Assembly: GCA_963781595.1 (NCBI GenBank) | Contig: CAWAGG010000001.1 | Span: forward strand, 1-64,000 | Length of the DNA: 64,000 bases | Direction of reading: 5' to 3' | DNA from: JBEDUK01 sp963781595 | Lineage (GTDB): Bacteria > Actinomycetota > UBA4738 | Part shown: positions 42,349 through 51,010 of the stretch, in pieces | How the letters are laid out: every line of letters starts with the position of its first letter | Numbering within the stretch: the stretch's first letter is position 1 | Translations under genes and position numbers: made by a program | The notes under the pieces: model-generated | Databases searched by the model: none | Seen by the model: the letters and a program-made list of their open reading frames with translations, nothing else | What the model was told of the DNA's origin: nothing

Positions 42349-43996
42349 ACCGGCGTCTTCGGATCGGCGCGCGCGGGCAGCGACCGGCGTCGTGAGCGAA
42401 CCAGCCGAGATCGCGAAGCACGCGCCCGCTCACGACTGGGCGCCGCTGCGCCTGCGCGTCTTCCGCATGCTCTGGCTCGGGGTCCTTGCGAGCAACATCG
42501 GCCTGTGGATGCAGACGGTGGGCGCGCAGTGGCTCATGGTGAGCCTCCCTCACGCCGCGATCCTCGTCTCCCTCGTCCAGACGGCCGACATGCTGCCCGA
42601 CATCCTGTTCGGAGCGGTTGGCGGGGTCCTCGCCGACATCTTCGACCGGCGGAGGCTGCTCATCGTCGTCCAGGCCTACATGGTCGTGAACGGGATCGCG
42701 CTCACGGTCCTGACGATCGCCGGGCATATGCCGCCGGCCTTGCTGCTCACGTTCACCTTCCTCCTCGGCGCGGGGTCCGTACTCACGAACCCCGCGTACC
42801 AGTCGCTGATCCCCGACATCGTCCCGCGAGATCAGCTGATCCAGGCCGCCACCCTCAGTTCCGTCGGGGTGAACCTTTCGCGCGCGGTGGGTCCCGCGCT
42901 GGCAGGGATCCTCATCGCCCGAGCCGGTGTGCCGACCGTCTTCGCGCTGAGCGCGGCGATGTACCTCTTCTTCGGGATCGCGGTCGCCGTATGGCATCCG
43001 CCCGCACGGCAGGAGCTGTACAAGCCGGAGCCGTTCATCTCGGCACTGCGCGCCGGCGCCCGTTACGTTCGGTATTCGCCCGTCACCCGCAGGATCCTGC
43101 TGCGCGCCGCCCTGTTCCTGGTGCCCGCGAGCGCCCTGTGGGCGCTGCTCCCCCTGATCGCGACGGAGCGCCTCGGCCTCGGCGCGGGAGGATACGGCGT
43201 CCTGCTGGCAGCCCTGGGCGTCGGGGCGGTGCTCGGGTCGTTCGTCCTGGGCAGCGTCAGGGACCGGATGTCGAACAACCAGCTGATCGCGGTGGCCAGC
43301 GTCGTCTACGCCGGCGTCATGGCGGTCGTCGCACTGGTGCCGAACGCCGCGCTGGCGCTCGTGGTCCTGCTCGTCGCGGGCCTCGCGTGGATCGCGGTGA
43401 TCTCCAGCGTGAACGCCACGCTCCAGCTGTTCCTGCCGCGGTGGGTGCGCGCGCGGGGGCTCTCGATCTACCTCACCGTGCTCTTCGGAAGCCAAGCCAT
43501 CGGCGCGGTCGTGTGGGGCGTCCTCGCAGACACCGCGCAGCTCGTCCCGACGCTCCTGATCGCCGCGGGGGCGTTGGTCGTGGCCGCGGCGACGATCCGG
43601 GCCTGGCCCCTCCATGAGACGACGGGGTGGGATCGCTCCATCGCCGCAGCCTGGCCGCAGCCGCAGCTCGTCGTCGATACCGATCCTCAGGGCGGGCCGG
43701 TGGTGGTTCGCGTCATCTACACCGTGGCCCCCGAGCACGAAGAGGCGTTCCTCCGCGCGATGGCGGGACTCCGGCTGTCGCGGCTGCGGACCGGCGCCAC
43801 GCAATGGGGGCTGTTCCGCGACGGGGAGGTGGCCCGTCGATTCGTGGAGCTCTTCGTCACTTCCTCCTGGGACGAGCACCTGCGCCAGCACCAGGGTCGG
43901 CTGACCGGGACCGACCGCGAGATCGACGCAGCGGCGAAGGTGCTCTCCGACCCACCCGCGGAGACGTCGCACTGGATCGCGACTGAGGTCGAGTGA
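42326..43996 (+). CDS. MFS transporter (MFS_3/EntS-like) with C-terminal ABM-like domain
   Basis: About 556 residues. Twelve hydrophobic segments span roughly 35-430, with FDRRRLLIV in the loop after helix 2 and NPAYQSLIPDIVPRDQL, a signature of the MFS_3 'transmembrane secretion effector' family. The last 100 residues (VVVRVIYTVAPEHEEAF onward) are soluble and look like an antibiotic biosynthesis monooxygenase-type ferredoxin-like domain, as in related proteins. ATG 42326 overlaps the dehydrogenase by 23 bp; GTG 42392 is an equally possible start. It is probably an exporter of small hydrophobic molecules. Confidence 0.87.
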   Translation: MPRPKEHEPASSDRRARAATGVVSEPAEIAKHAPAHDWAPLRLRVFRMLWLGVLASNIGLWMQTVGAQWLMVSLPHAAILVSLVQTADMLPDILFGAVGGVLADIFDRRRLLIVVQAYMVVNGIALTVLTIAGHMPPALLLTFTFLLGAGSVLTNPAYQSLIPDIVPRDQLIQAATLSSVGVNLSRAVGPALAGILIARAGVPTVFALSAAMYLFFGIAVAVWHPPARQELYKPEPFISALRAGARYVRYSPVTRRILLRAALFLVPASALWALLPLIATERLGLGAGGYGVLLAALGVGAVLGSFVLGSVRDRMSNNQLIAVASVVYAGVMAVVALVPNAALALVVLLVAGLAWIAVISSVNATLQLFLPRWVRARGLSIYLTVLFGSQAIGAVVWGVLADTAQLVPTLLIAAGALVVAAATIRAWPLHETTGWDRSIAAAWPQPQLVVDTDPQGGPVVVRVIYTVAPEHEEAFLRAMAGLRLSRLRTGATQWGLFRDGEVARRFVELFVTSSWDEHLRQHQGRLTGTDREIDAAAKVLSDPPAETSHWIATEVE

Positions 43997-44144
43997 AGGA
44001 GCGATCCGGCGTTCGGAGAACGCGCATCGGCGGGCAGAGATCACCCGGCGGGTCGCACAGGGAGATCCCAAGACGCGAGCGATCCCTGGGCTGGGTTCCC
44101 CTTGTCCTTCCGGGCTGACGGGTCGCCCTGTGCTCACCGGCGCG

Positions 44145-44174
44145 TTGACAGGCAAGTCGTCACTTGCTTATGAT
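44145..44174 (+). promoter_or_regulatory. Consensus promoter with embedded operator for the ArsR-VOC operon
   Basis: TTGACA (44145-44150) and TATGAT (44169-44174) are separated by 18 bp, a near-perfect housekeeping sigma promoter. Between them is a perfect inverted repeat GCAAGT/ACTTGC (44152-44157 and 44162-44167) with a 4-base centre. The expected transcription start, about 7 bases after the -10, falls on GTG 44182, implying a leaderless mRNA. The inverted repeat in the spacer is the expected site for repression by the ArsR-type product. Confidence 0.8.
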
Positions 44175-44181
44175 CCGCGCT

Positions 44182-44469
44182 GTGGGTGACCTGTTCAAGG
44201 CGCTCGCCGATCCGACGAGGAGGGCGATCCTGGACGAGCTCATCGAACGCAACGGCCAGACGCTCTTCGAGATCTGCACCCGCCTTGCGATGAAGCACGG
44301 CCTCACCTCCTCCCGGCAGGCGATCTCGCAGCACCTCGAGGTGCTCGAGGAGGCGGGGCTCGTCACCACCCAGCGACAAGGCCGGTACAAGTTCCACCAC
44401 CTCGACACCTCGCCGCTGCGCGAGATCGTCGAGCGGTGGCCGACCGAGAGGAAGGGGACACGGCCGTGA
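44182..44469 (+). CDS. ArsR/SmtB-family winged-helix repressor
   Basis: A 95-residue regulator. FKALADPTRRAILDEL starts the winged-helix fold, SSRQAISQHLEVLEEAGLV is the recognition helix, and TTQRQGRYKFHHLD is the wing. No clustered Cys/His metal site is evident, so the signal may be non-metal. GTG 44182 is preferred because it coincides with the predicted transcription start; ATG 44170 lies inside the -10 box. It overlaps the following VOC gene by 4 bases. It should bind the palindrome between the -35 and -10 boxes and repress its own operon. Confidence 0.88.
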   Translation: MGDLFKALADPTRRAILDELIERNGQTLFEICTRLAMKHGLTSSRQAISQHLEVLEEAGLVTTQRQGRYKFHHLDTSPLREIVERWPTERKGTRP

Positions 44470-44852
44470 GGATCAACCTGGCAAGCGTGTTCGTGGACGA
44501 CCAGGACAAGGCCCTCCGGTTCTATACCGAGGTGCTCGGATTCCAGAAGAAGACCGAGATCCCCATGGGCGAGCACCGATGGCTCACCGTCGTCTCGCCG
44601 GACGCCCCCGAGGGACCGGAGCTCGTCCTCGAGCCGGACGACCACCCGGCGGTGGGCCCTTTCAAGGAGGCGCTCGCCCGAGACGGGATCCCGTTCACCT
44701 CGTTCGCGGTGGCCGACGTTCAGGCCGAGTACGAGCGCCTGCTAGCGCTCGGCGTCCGGTTCACGCAGGAGCCAGCACAGATGGGTCCGGTGATGACCGC
44801 GGTCATCGACGACACCTGCGGAAACCTCATCCAGCTCGCCTCCCACGAGTGA
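44466..44852 (+). CDS. VOC family (glyoxalase/bleomycin-resistance fold) protein
   Basis: A 128-residue single VOC protein. The two beta-alpha-beta-beta-beta modules run from INLASVFVDDQDKALRFYTEVLGF to VMTAVIDDTCGNLIQLA. Metal-ligand positions appear as His in GEHRWLTVV and Glu in GPELVLEPDD. It starts GTG 44466, overlapping the ArsR stop by 4 bases, and is thus translationally coupled to its presumed repressor. Function is probably detoxification or binding of a small reactive compound; PhnB-like or glyoxalase-like roles cannot be told apart. Confidence 0.85.
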   Translation: MRINLASVFVDDQDKALRFYTEVLGFQKKTEIPMGEHRWLTVVSPDAPEGPELVLEPDDHPAVGPFKEALARDGIPFTSFAVADVQAEYERLLALGVRFTQEPAQMGPVMTAVIDDTCGNLIQLASHE

Positions 44853-44896
44853 GCCCGACCATCCGGACTCGGGGTCAGGCGCTCTCGACACGTCCG

Positions 44897-44922
44897 TTCG
44901 AAGCAGCGTGTGCTGCTTCGAA
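44897..44922. terminator. Bidirectional hairpin between convergent genes
   Basis: A perfect 10-bp inverted repeat TTCGAAGCAG/CTGCTTCGAA with a six-base loop. It lies in the 100-bp space between the VOC stop (44852) and the end of the converging glycosylase gene. No T-tract follows on either strand, so termination could be weak or Rho-assisted. Confidence 0.6.
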
Positions 44923-44953
44923 GGATCGTCGTGCTCGGACCTGGGCACACGCT

Positions 44954-46075
44954 TCAGGGAGCGAGCTCGCACTCCAGGAATCGCGCGAGTCGCCGCGACT
45001 CGGCCGCAAGCTGCCGGCCCGCCCAGGCGGGTAACGGATCGAACGGTTCGAGCTCGACCGTCAGGCGCCGGCCGCCGACCGTGTGGCGCCAGACGCCGAC
45101 GACGCGGCCGTTCACCAGGATCACCGGCGAGACTCAGCCCTGCTGGCGGAAGACTCGCCCGACGCGCTGCGGATCGATCATCGGCTCGCGGCGAGCCATG
45201 GCGATGACCCAGGGGTCGAACGCCGGGAGCAGCCGCGCCACGTTGCGCGGTCTCGCGGCGGCCAGCCCGGGCAGGTCCGCGGCGAGAGCCAACGTGGGCT
45301 GACCGTCACGGCCGCCGTCGACGTCGATCTGGACGACCTCGTCGCCCAACGCCTCCAGCATCGGGGCGATCCGCCGGCCCGACTTCGATTCCACCCACCA
45401 GTGCCCCAGGTCTCCCGGAGTGGCCGGGCCGTAGGCGTGGAGGAACCGACGGCCGACCTCGGCCTGGGCGTCCGCGGTCGCGGGCCGGTCGAGCGGGTGC
45501 CCGACCCAGCTCGCCGGAGAGGTGAACCGCACCTGCGTCCCCTCGCTCGGCGCGAAGCAGACGAGCCCCTCGAAGGTCGCGGCCTTCAGCGCCCACCCCC
45601 AGCTCGAGCGCAGCCACTCCGCGTGCTCCGGCGAACCTGTCAGCCGCCCGACCTCGTCGGCGAGCTCCTGCCGGGTCAGCTCCCGGCCGTCGAGCGCGCG
45701 GGCGACCGCTCCGGTGATCGCGTCGATGTCGGCGCGGTCGGCCGTTCCCCAGCCCCTCGGGAGCGTGCCGAAGGCGGCCAGCCACATGCCCAGCTCCGCG
45801 GCGGGGAGCAGGTGCAACGTGCCGCGCATCGCCCACATCTTGACCAGCGAACGGTGCGTCCACAGCGCCTCGCGAACGGCATCGCGCGGCAGGCCGTCGA
45901 TGCGCGCCCACAGGCTCAGTTCGGCCGACGAGAGCACCTGCGCGTGGAGGCCGCCGATCTCCCCGGTGACCCGGACCAAGTCGGCCGGCGCGGCGCGTTC
46001 GACCAGGTGATGGCGTTCCATCCGCCACGCCAGCGCCCCTCGCCAGGAGACGCGGACCCCGTCGCGCACCGGCAT
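44954..46075 (-). pseudogene. AlkZ-like DNA glycosylase (HTH_42) interrupted by an in-frame TGA
   Basis: A winged-helix DNA-binding protein of the PF06224/AlkZ family. It shows WRGALAWRM, the catalytic-type motif HAQ (44-46) in place of QxQ, WAMRGTLHLLP, and LLPAFDPWV. Codon 314 is TGA (45134-45136), where relatives have Trp in a GW(I/V)SPV motif. Reading continues in the same frame through SPVILVNGRVVGVWRH to a TGA at 44954, giving 372 codons of normal family length. A single G-to-A change would explain it. Without the tail the truncated protein ends at 45134. The start is uncertain: ATG 46075 is preferred; TTG 46144 or ATG 46141 would overlap the upstream gene. Confidence 0.78.
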
Positions 46076-46140
46076 CCCGTGCCTCCGAGCGCGCGGCGAT
46101 GCGCGGCCTCGAGCCCCGCCTGGGGGAACGCGGCCCCGCA

Positions 46141-47172
46141 TCAACCCGCGAGGAACGCTTCCAGGCGTTCCGCTTCGTCCTGGAGCTCACCTCGGACCGA
46201 GCGCGGCAGCGGCGAGAACGGGTCGAGCACGACGCGGCGGTCCTCCGCGCGCCATGTGCCCGCCACCAGCCCGTCGACCAGGAACGTCTGCGCCACGTCG
46301 CCGTTCGTGCCGATGACTCGCTTCCGGTACTCCTCCGGGAGCACGCGTGTCCGGTCGGCGAACGCGAGCAGCACGTTGTCCCACTTCGGCAGGAACCGGA
46401 CCGGCACGGGCGTCTCGGCGTCCGGCCGCGGCGAGCCCGGGACGTCGAGCAGCTCGCGTCCCTGTTCGTCGCGGAACCGGATCAGCGGCTCGAGCCGATC
46501 GAGGGCCCGGCGGATCTCCGGCACGTGCATCATGCTCCATGCGACGATGTCGCGGCGTGACGCCGGTCCGAAGGCGGCCAGGTATCGACGCAGGATCTGC
46601 GCTCGCGCGTCCGTCGGGTCGTGTGCGTCCGGCTCCGGGATGGCGACGAATCGGCCCTCGGGACGCGCGCGCCAGAGCGCCGACTCGTGGTGGTGCAGGA
46701 CGTGCGCGCGCACCCGCGCGCCGCGCCAGGCGAGGCGTGCCTCCCGACCCGTGAGCCCGTGCTCCCGCTCCAGATAGGCGAGCGCTTCCTCGTGGGTGAC
46801 GGGACCGGTCGCGGCGAAGGCTCGCACCGACGACGCGAGGCGCCGCGCGACGGCCGACTGGTCCGGGTAGTTCGTCTCGCTCAGCGCGGCCCTGAGCAGC
46901 GCGTAGTCGCGCCGCGTGACGAGGTGCAACGTCATCCGCATCACGGTCGCCTTCACGACGGAGGCCCCGGCGAGCTCGCGCTCGAGCGCCTCGCGCCGGA
47001 AGCTCGTCGTGCGCGTCCAGATGCCGACGTAGGGGGCCGGCGGCCACTGCGCCTGCATGCCGACGAGACGCTCGATCACGGACGTCGGCGAGCGCCGCTT
47101 GCGTTCGAGCAGGAGCTGACGGGTCAGCGTCGCGCGGTTCAGCTCGCGCAGCGTGAGAACGCGCTCGGTCAC
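46141..47172 (-). CDS. AlkZ/YcaQ-like DNA glycosylase (HTH_42 family), second paralogue
   Basis: A 343-residue tandem winged-helix protein. It has LVGMQAQ with Q40 and Q42, matching the QxQ active-site motif of AlkZ that removes bulky or crosslinked alkylated bases. It then shows RMTLHLVTRRDY (the RGTLHL-type segment), AFGPASRRDIVAW and VRFLPKWDNVLLA. It starts GTG 47172; on the minus strand a TATAGC box lies about 10 bases upstream, suggesting a near-leaderless transcript. It is followed by the interrupted paralogue and preceded by a terminator-like hairpin. Confidence 0.85.
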   Translation of the reverse strand: MTERVLTLRELNRATLTRQLLLERKRRSPTSVIERLVGMQAQWPPAPYVGIWTRTTSFRREALERELAGASVVKATVMRMTLHLVTRRDYALLRAALSETNYPDQSAVARRLASSVRAFAATGPVTHEEALAYLEREHGLTGREARLAWRGARVRAHVLHHHESALWRARPEGRFVAIPEPDAHDPTDARAQILRRYLAAFGPASRRDIVAWSMMHVPEIRRALDRLEPLIRFRDEQGRELLDVPGSPRPDAETPVPVRFLPKWDNVLLAFADRTRVLPEEYRKRVIGTNGDVAQTFLVDGLVAGTWRAEDRRVVLDPFSPLPRSVRGELQDEAERLEAFLAG

Positions 47173-47219
47173 GCGCCTACGCTATACAACTGACCGTGCG
47201 ACGTTCGGAAGGGTCGATG

Positions 47220-47250
47220 CCGCTGACCGGACCAACGGTCCCGTCAGCGG
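47220..47250 (-). terminator. GC-rich hairpin at the end of the DUF3237-like gene
   Basis: A 14-bp inverted repeat, CCGCTGACCGGACC paired with GGTCCCGTCAGCGG, with one mismatch and an AAC loop. It overlaps the TGA of the DUF3237-like gene (47244-47246) and lies upstream of the glycosylase gene's own -10-like box. It probably separates the two transcription units; there is no T-run. Confidence 0.6.
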
Positions 47251-47720
47251 AACCTCGCGGGCGGCGGATCGCCGATCGCCGGGGGATGCCGGACCATCTC
47301 GTTGATGCAGACGTAGGCGTGCACCCACCACTCGTCGGACTCCTCGTCGATCTCGCCCTCGCCAACGACGAAGCTCGTGTTCAGCCAGCGGTAGTTCTCA
47401 TGGGCGCTCAGCAGCTCCACCCGCGCGAGGATGGCTCGGCGCGCGCCGACCGCGACGTCCTCCTCCACGCTCTGCCCGTGGATGGAGATGAGGATCTCGC
47501 CGCCGTCCTCGGCCCTGATCACGCCCCGGAGGTTGGGCGTCCACACGCCGTCCTCTCGCCTGCGGGGATAGTTCGCCCAACGGAGGCTCCCTCTGAGCAG
47601 CTCTCCCGAAACCGTCCCTTCGCCCGAGCCGAAGCCGGCGGCCTCCGCCGATCCGAAGGGACGGACCCACACTCCCTCGGCGTATCGCATCGACAGATGG
47701 CACAGCGGCTCGAGTCGCAT
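47244..47720 (-). CDS. DUF3237-like protein
   Basis: A 158-residue soluble protein. MRLEPLCHLSMRY, the GEGTVSGELLRGSLRWANYP strand pair, DGVWTPNLRGVIRAEDG, ILISIHGQSV and NTSFVVGEGEID recall the DUF3237 beta-barrel family, whose role is unknown. The match is by pattern only. The start ATG 47720 is the only good one. A hairpin overlaps its stop codon. It is upstream of, and codirectional with, two AlkZ-like genes but probably not cotranscribed. Confidence 0.7.
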   Translation of the reverse strand: MRLEPLCHLSMRYAEGVWVRPFGSAEAAGFGSGEGTVSGELLRGSLRWANYPRRREDGVWTPNLRGVIRAEDGGEILISIHGQSVEEDVAVGARRAILARVELLSAHENYRWLNTSFVVGEGEIDEESDEWWVHAYVCINEMVRHPPAIGDPPPARFR

Positions 47721-47906
47721 CGTTCCTTCCGCAGGCGGTCAACCGGCGCGCGAGCGTCCGTACCCGCAGTCTAAGCTCGCCTCCCGGTCCTCAGCGGATC
47801 AGGTCGGCTCCCGACCGCCGTCGGCATCGTTCCGATCGCTTGCTCCCGTCGAGGTCTAGAGTCGGTCGCGGCTCGAACGGTCTGCAGTACGGACCTCGGA
47901 GGACTC

Positions 47907-48686
47907 ATGGATCTGGGTCTGCGCGGCAAGGTCGCGCTCGTCGCCGCGTCGAGCAAGGGCCTCGGCAAGGCGGCGGCGCTCGCCCTCGCGCAGGAGGGTG
48001 CGCCGGTCACGATCTGTGCGCGGACCGAAGCGGACCTCGCGGCGGCGGCCGACGAGATCCGCGGCACGACGCACGCCGATGTCCTCGCCGTCCCCGCCGA
48101 CCTCACGACCGCAGAGGGCATCCAGGGAGTCGTTACCGCCACCGTCGAGCATTTCGGCGGCGTCGACATCCTCGTCGACAGCTCCGGCGGCCCGCCGCCG
48201 GGTCGGTTCGACGACCTCACGGACGACGATTGGCGCCATGCGTTCGAGATCGTCACGATGAACTTCGTCCGCTTCGTCCGCGAGGTCGTCCCGCACATGC
48301 GTGAGAAGCGATGGGGCCGCATCATCGGGATCCAGTCGAGCTCCGTGAAGGAGCCGGTCGCGAACCTCGACCTGTCGAACGGGGTCCGACCGGGCGTCGC
48401 CGGGCTGATGAAGGCGATCATGCCCGACCTGGCGAAGGACGGCATCACGATCAACCTCGTGCTGCCGGGCATCTTCCTCACCGACCGGATCCGGCACGGT
48501 TTCGGCCCGAACGCACCGGACGACGAGACGATCGAGAGGTTCGTCGGCGCGACGGTACCGATCGGCCGCCTCGGCGAGCCAGAGGAGCTCGGCCACCTCG
48601 TGGCCTTCCTGGCGTCGGCTCAGGCCGCCTACATCACCGGCGCCGTGTACCAGATCGACGGCGGTCTCATCAGATCCAACATCTAG
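47907..48686 (+). CDS. Short-chain dehydrogenase/reductase lacking the usual YxxxK
   Basis: A 259-residue SDR. The nucleotide loop is AASSKGLGKA near residue 15, NNAG is replaced by DSSGGPP, and Ser residues occur at SSSVK. The catalytic YxxxK is absent: the aligned stretch reads NLDLSNGVRPGVAGLMK, as in an SDR subfamily with LSNxxRxGVxGxxK. The C-terminus ends AAYITGAVYQIDGG, the usual substrate-loop and dimer strand. SD GGAGGA precedes ATG 47907. Fold membership is secure; catalysis may use a different residue. Confidence 0.88.
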   Translation: MDLGLRGKVALVAASSKGLGKAAALALAQEGAPVTICARTEADLAAAADEIRGTTHADVLAVPADLTTAEGIQGVVTATVEHFGGVDILVDSSGGPPPGRFDDLTDDDWRHAFEIVTMNFVRFVREVVPHMREKRWGRIIGIQSSSVKEPVANLDLSNGVRPGVAGLMKAIMPDLAKDGITINLVLPGIFLTDRIRHGFGPNAPDDETIERFVGATVPIGRLGEPEELGHLVAFLASAQAAYITGAVYQIDGGLIRSNI

Positions 48687-48703
48687 GCGATCCCGAACGG
48701 AGG

Positions 48704-49825
48704 CTACGCGGAGCTGATCTCGACGGTCAGTTCGCGGTCGAGGATCGCCGAGAGGCGGGCCATCTCATCGTTCAGCGCTCTCTTCGGTACGGTGCCCGTC
48801 TCCGGGAACCACCCCACCCGGACGCGGTCGCCGTCCAGGTCCCAGGTGCCGCGGACGACACCGCCCGCCACCACGACGGGCGAGATCCATCCGCTCTGCT
48901 TGCTCACCGTGGCCCGCCTCCCGGACGGCACGACGTTGCCGTCCCCCGTTCCGGGCCCCATGACGTACTGGTCGAAGCCGGGGAGCAGCCGCACCGCCCG
49001 CGTCGGGCGCGTCGAGGCCAACCCGTCCAGGTCCTCCGCGCGCACGAACGCGGGCTCACCGCCGACCTCCACCTCCGCCATCCGGTCGCCGAGAGCGTCG
49101 AACCAGGTTCGGAGCTGCCGCTTGCCGAACCACCCGCCCGCCAGCCACGTCCCGAACGCCTCGATCGTCGCCGGGCCGTACGCGCCGAAGTACGCGGCGA
49201 TCGCCCTGGGCGCCGCCTCGTCGGGGTCCGGGACGCCGGCCCAGCGCGAGCTGGCTGCCTCCGGTCGCATGAACGTGGCTCGCGACCCGCGGCTCGGTCC
49301 GAAGCAGATGTCCCCCTGCCACGCGAGCGGCTTCAGCAGCGTTCCCCAGCCCGACCGGAGGGCGTCGCCGACGTGTCCCAGCCCGCGACGTGCGGTCACG
49401 GCGGTCACGAGTTCGTCCCGGGTGAGGACCGTGCCGTCGAGCGCTTCGCGCGCCGCCTCGCGCAAGAGCCCGATCTGCGACGGGCTCACGCCGAAGTACC
49501 GCTGCCAGCTTGGCCGTTCCCACGAACGTCCCGAGGCCATCAGCGAGAGGAAGTCCCCACCCTCCTCGGGCGTGAGCAGATGCAGCGTGCCCCGCATCGC
49601 CCAGGTCTTGACGAGGCGGCCCTGCGAGAGCGCTCGGCCCATATCGCCGGGCCGCGACGCCGCGCGGCGGACGCGGATCGCGAGTTCGGCGGACGATGCG
49701 ACCTGCGCCTGCACGCCGCAGAGGCGTCTGACGACGCCGACCACGGGCTGCGTCCGGATCGGGTCGAGCAGGTGGCGCTGCATCCGCCACGCGAGCGCCT
49801 GCTCCCAGCTGATCTTCGCGACCAC
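48704..49825 (-). CDS. AlkZ-like DNA glycosylase (HTH_42 family), third paralogue
   Basis: A 373-residue protein. It shows WEQALAWRMQRHLL, LCGVQAQVASSAEL with the QxQ pair Q39 and Q41, WAMRGTLHLLTPEE, FGAYGPATIEAFGTWL and RLLPGFDQYVMG. It ends with SKQSGWISPVVVAGG, the intact Trp motif that is disrupted in the first paralogue. It starts GTG 49825. It converges with the SDR gene across 17 bp. The family excises alkylated or crosslinked bases; specificity is not predictable. Confidence 0.86.
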   Translation of the reverse strand: MVAKISWEQALAWRMQRHLLDPIRTQPVVGVVRRLCGVQAQVASSAELAIRVRRAASRPGDMGRALSQGRLVKTWAMRGTLHLLTPEEGGDFLSLMASGRSWERPSWQRYFGVSPSQIGLLREAAREALDGTVLTRDELVTAVTARRGLGHVGDALRSGWGTLLKPLAWQGDICFGPSRGSRATFMRPEAASSRWAGVPDPDEAAPRAIAAYFGAYGPATIEAFGTWLAGGWFGKRQLRTWFDALGDRMAEVEVGGEPAFVRAEDLDGLASTRPTRAVRLLPGFDQYVMGPGTGDGNVVPSGRRATVSKQSGWISPVVVAGGVVRGTWDLDGDRVRVGWFPETGTVPKRALNDEMARLSAILDRELTVEISSA

Positions 49826-49899
49826 GGGCGGCCAGCGTATCGCCCGGTCAGATGGTTCGGCAGCCCGTCCTCACCCCTGTTGGGCGGCCGGCCCCCCTG

Positions 49900-50286
49900 T
49901 CACGACTCGAACAGCGTGAGCTGCAGACCGTCCTTCGCTCGAAACCGCTGGTTGCGGTCTCCCCAGGGCGTCACGACGGGAGCGGCGAGCGGCACGGCGC
50001 CCGCCACGGTCACGGCCTCGGCCGCGTCCTGCAGCCGATCGACCCTCACCGCGATGCGCACGCGATCGTCGAGCCCACGACCGACCTCGATCTCGTCGAC
50101 GATCCGTCCATGCTCCACGTCGGTCAGCTCGAGCGTGGCGACCGGAGCCTTCAGGATGACGCCCCTCCCACCGTCACCTTCGAGGTCCATCAGCACCTCG
50201 AGCCCGAACGTGTCTCGGAACAATCGAGCGACCGCCTCGTACTCGTCGGACACGAGGACGAAGCGGATCTCGTGGACCGGGATCAT
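49900..50286 (-). CDS. VOC family protein
   Basis: A 128-residue glyoxalase-fold protein. EIRFVLVSDEYEAVARLFRDTFGL opens the first module and VVTPWGDRNQRFRAKDGLQLTLFE closes the second, the usual end of the fold where the Glu ligand sits. Divergent from the DinB gene at 50458 by about 170 bp. Ligand unknown. Confidence 0.82.
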   Translation of the reverse strand: MIPVHEIRFVLVSDEYEAVARLFRDTFGLEVLMDLEGDGGRGVILKAPVATLELTDVEHGRIVDEIEVGRGLDDRVRIAVRVDRLQDAAEAVTVAGAVPLAAPVVTPWGDRNQRFRAKDGLQLTLFES

Positions 50287-50457
50287 CGATCACCTCCTCG
50301 GGCCTCCTCCGCGCCATGCGCGTTCGGTTGATAGCGAAGCACGACGACGCTCGACAGGAGCGACCGGGTCGTCGACCGGCGACACCGTCGAGGCGTCGCT
50401 CGCCGGAACAGCTGGTCGCTCGGATCACCGGCCGAGCATCGACGCCGGTCTGTTACG

Positions 50458-50976
50458 GTGGCCGGCGTGGACGGGTCCGTGCTGGGGGATGCGTTCGGAC
50501 ATCATGTGTGGGCGACGCTCCGGTTGATCGACACGTGCCGGACCCTGAGCCCAGGACAGCTGGAGACCGCCGTCCTCGGGACCTACGGCTCGATCATCGC
50601 CACGATGCGCCACATCGTCGGCGCCGACTCCTGGTACCTGTTCGTCCTGAGCGGCGAGCGCACCCCGATGATCGAAGAGGAGGGGATGGACCTCGCGGAG
50701 CTCGCTCCGGCGATGGAGAGCAACGGCATCGCCTGGTCGCAGCTGCTCGCGCAGGACCTCAACCCGGACGCAGTCATCGTCGTCCGCAGGGATGACGGGT
50801 CCGAATACCAGGCGCCGATCGGCATCCGGCTCGCGCAGGCGCTGCACCATGGAACCGATCACCGGAGCCAGATCTGCACGGTCCTGACGACGCTCGGCGT
50901 CGAACCGCCTGCGATCGACGTCTGGGACTTCGCCGAAGGGAACGGCCGCGTGGGCGACGTTCAGCCCACGGCCTGA
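50458..50976 (+). CDS. DinB/MDMPI-type four-helix protein
   Basis: A protein of about 170 residues with the DinB fold. Putative metal His residues are in MRHIVGAD and in LHHGTDHRSQI. The hydrophobic pattern shows four long helices. The first GTG is 50458; GTG 50467 is attractive because a TACGGT box at 50454-50459 ends 7 bases before it, which would give a leaderless mRNA. Family members are thiol-dependent transferases or of unknown function. Confidence 0.82.
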   Translation: MAGVDGSVLGDAFGHHVWATLRLIDTCRTLSPGQLETAVLGTYGSIIATMRHIVGADSWYLFVLSGERTPMIEEEGMDLAELAPAMESNGIAWSQLLAQDLNPDAVIVVRRDDGSEYQAPIGIRLAQALHHGTDHRSQICTVLTTLGVEPPAIDVWDFAEGNGRVGDVQPTA

Positions 50977-51010
50977 CGCGGTTCGGCCGCGCCGCGCTAC
51001 CCCGCGACCT

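Noticed and set aside
45134..45136. Selenocysteine reading of the in-frame TGA in the AlkZ-like gene
   Set aside because: The position is Trp in the paralogue, not Cys, and no SECIS-like hairpin was evident just downstream. A nonsense change or error is simpler.
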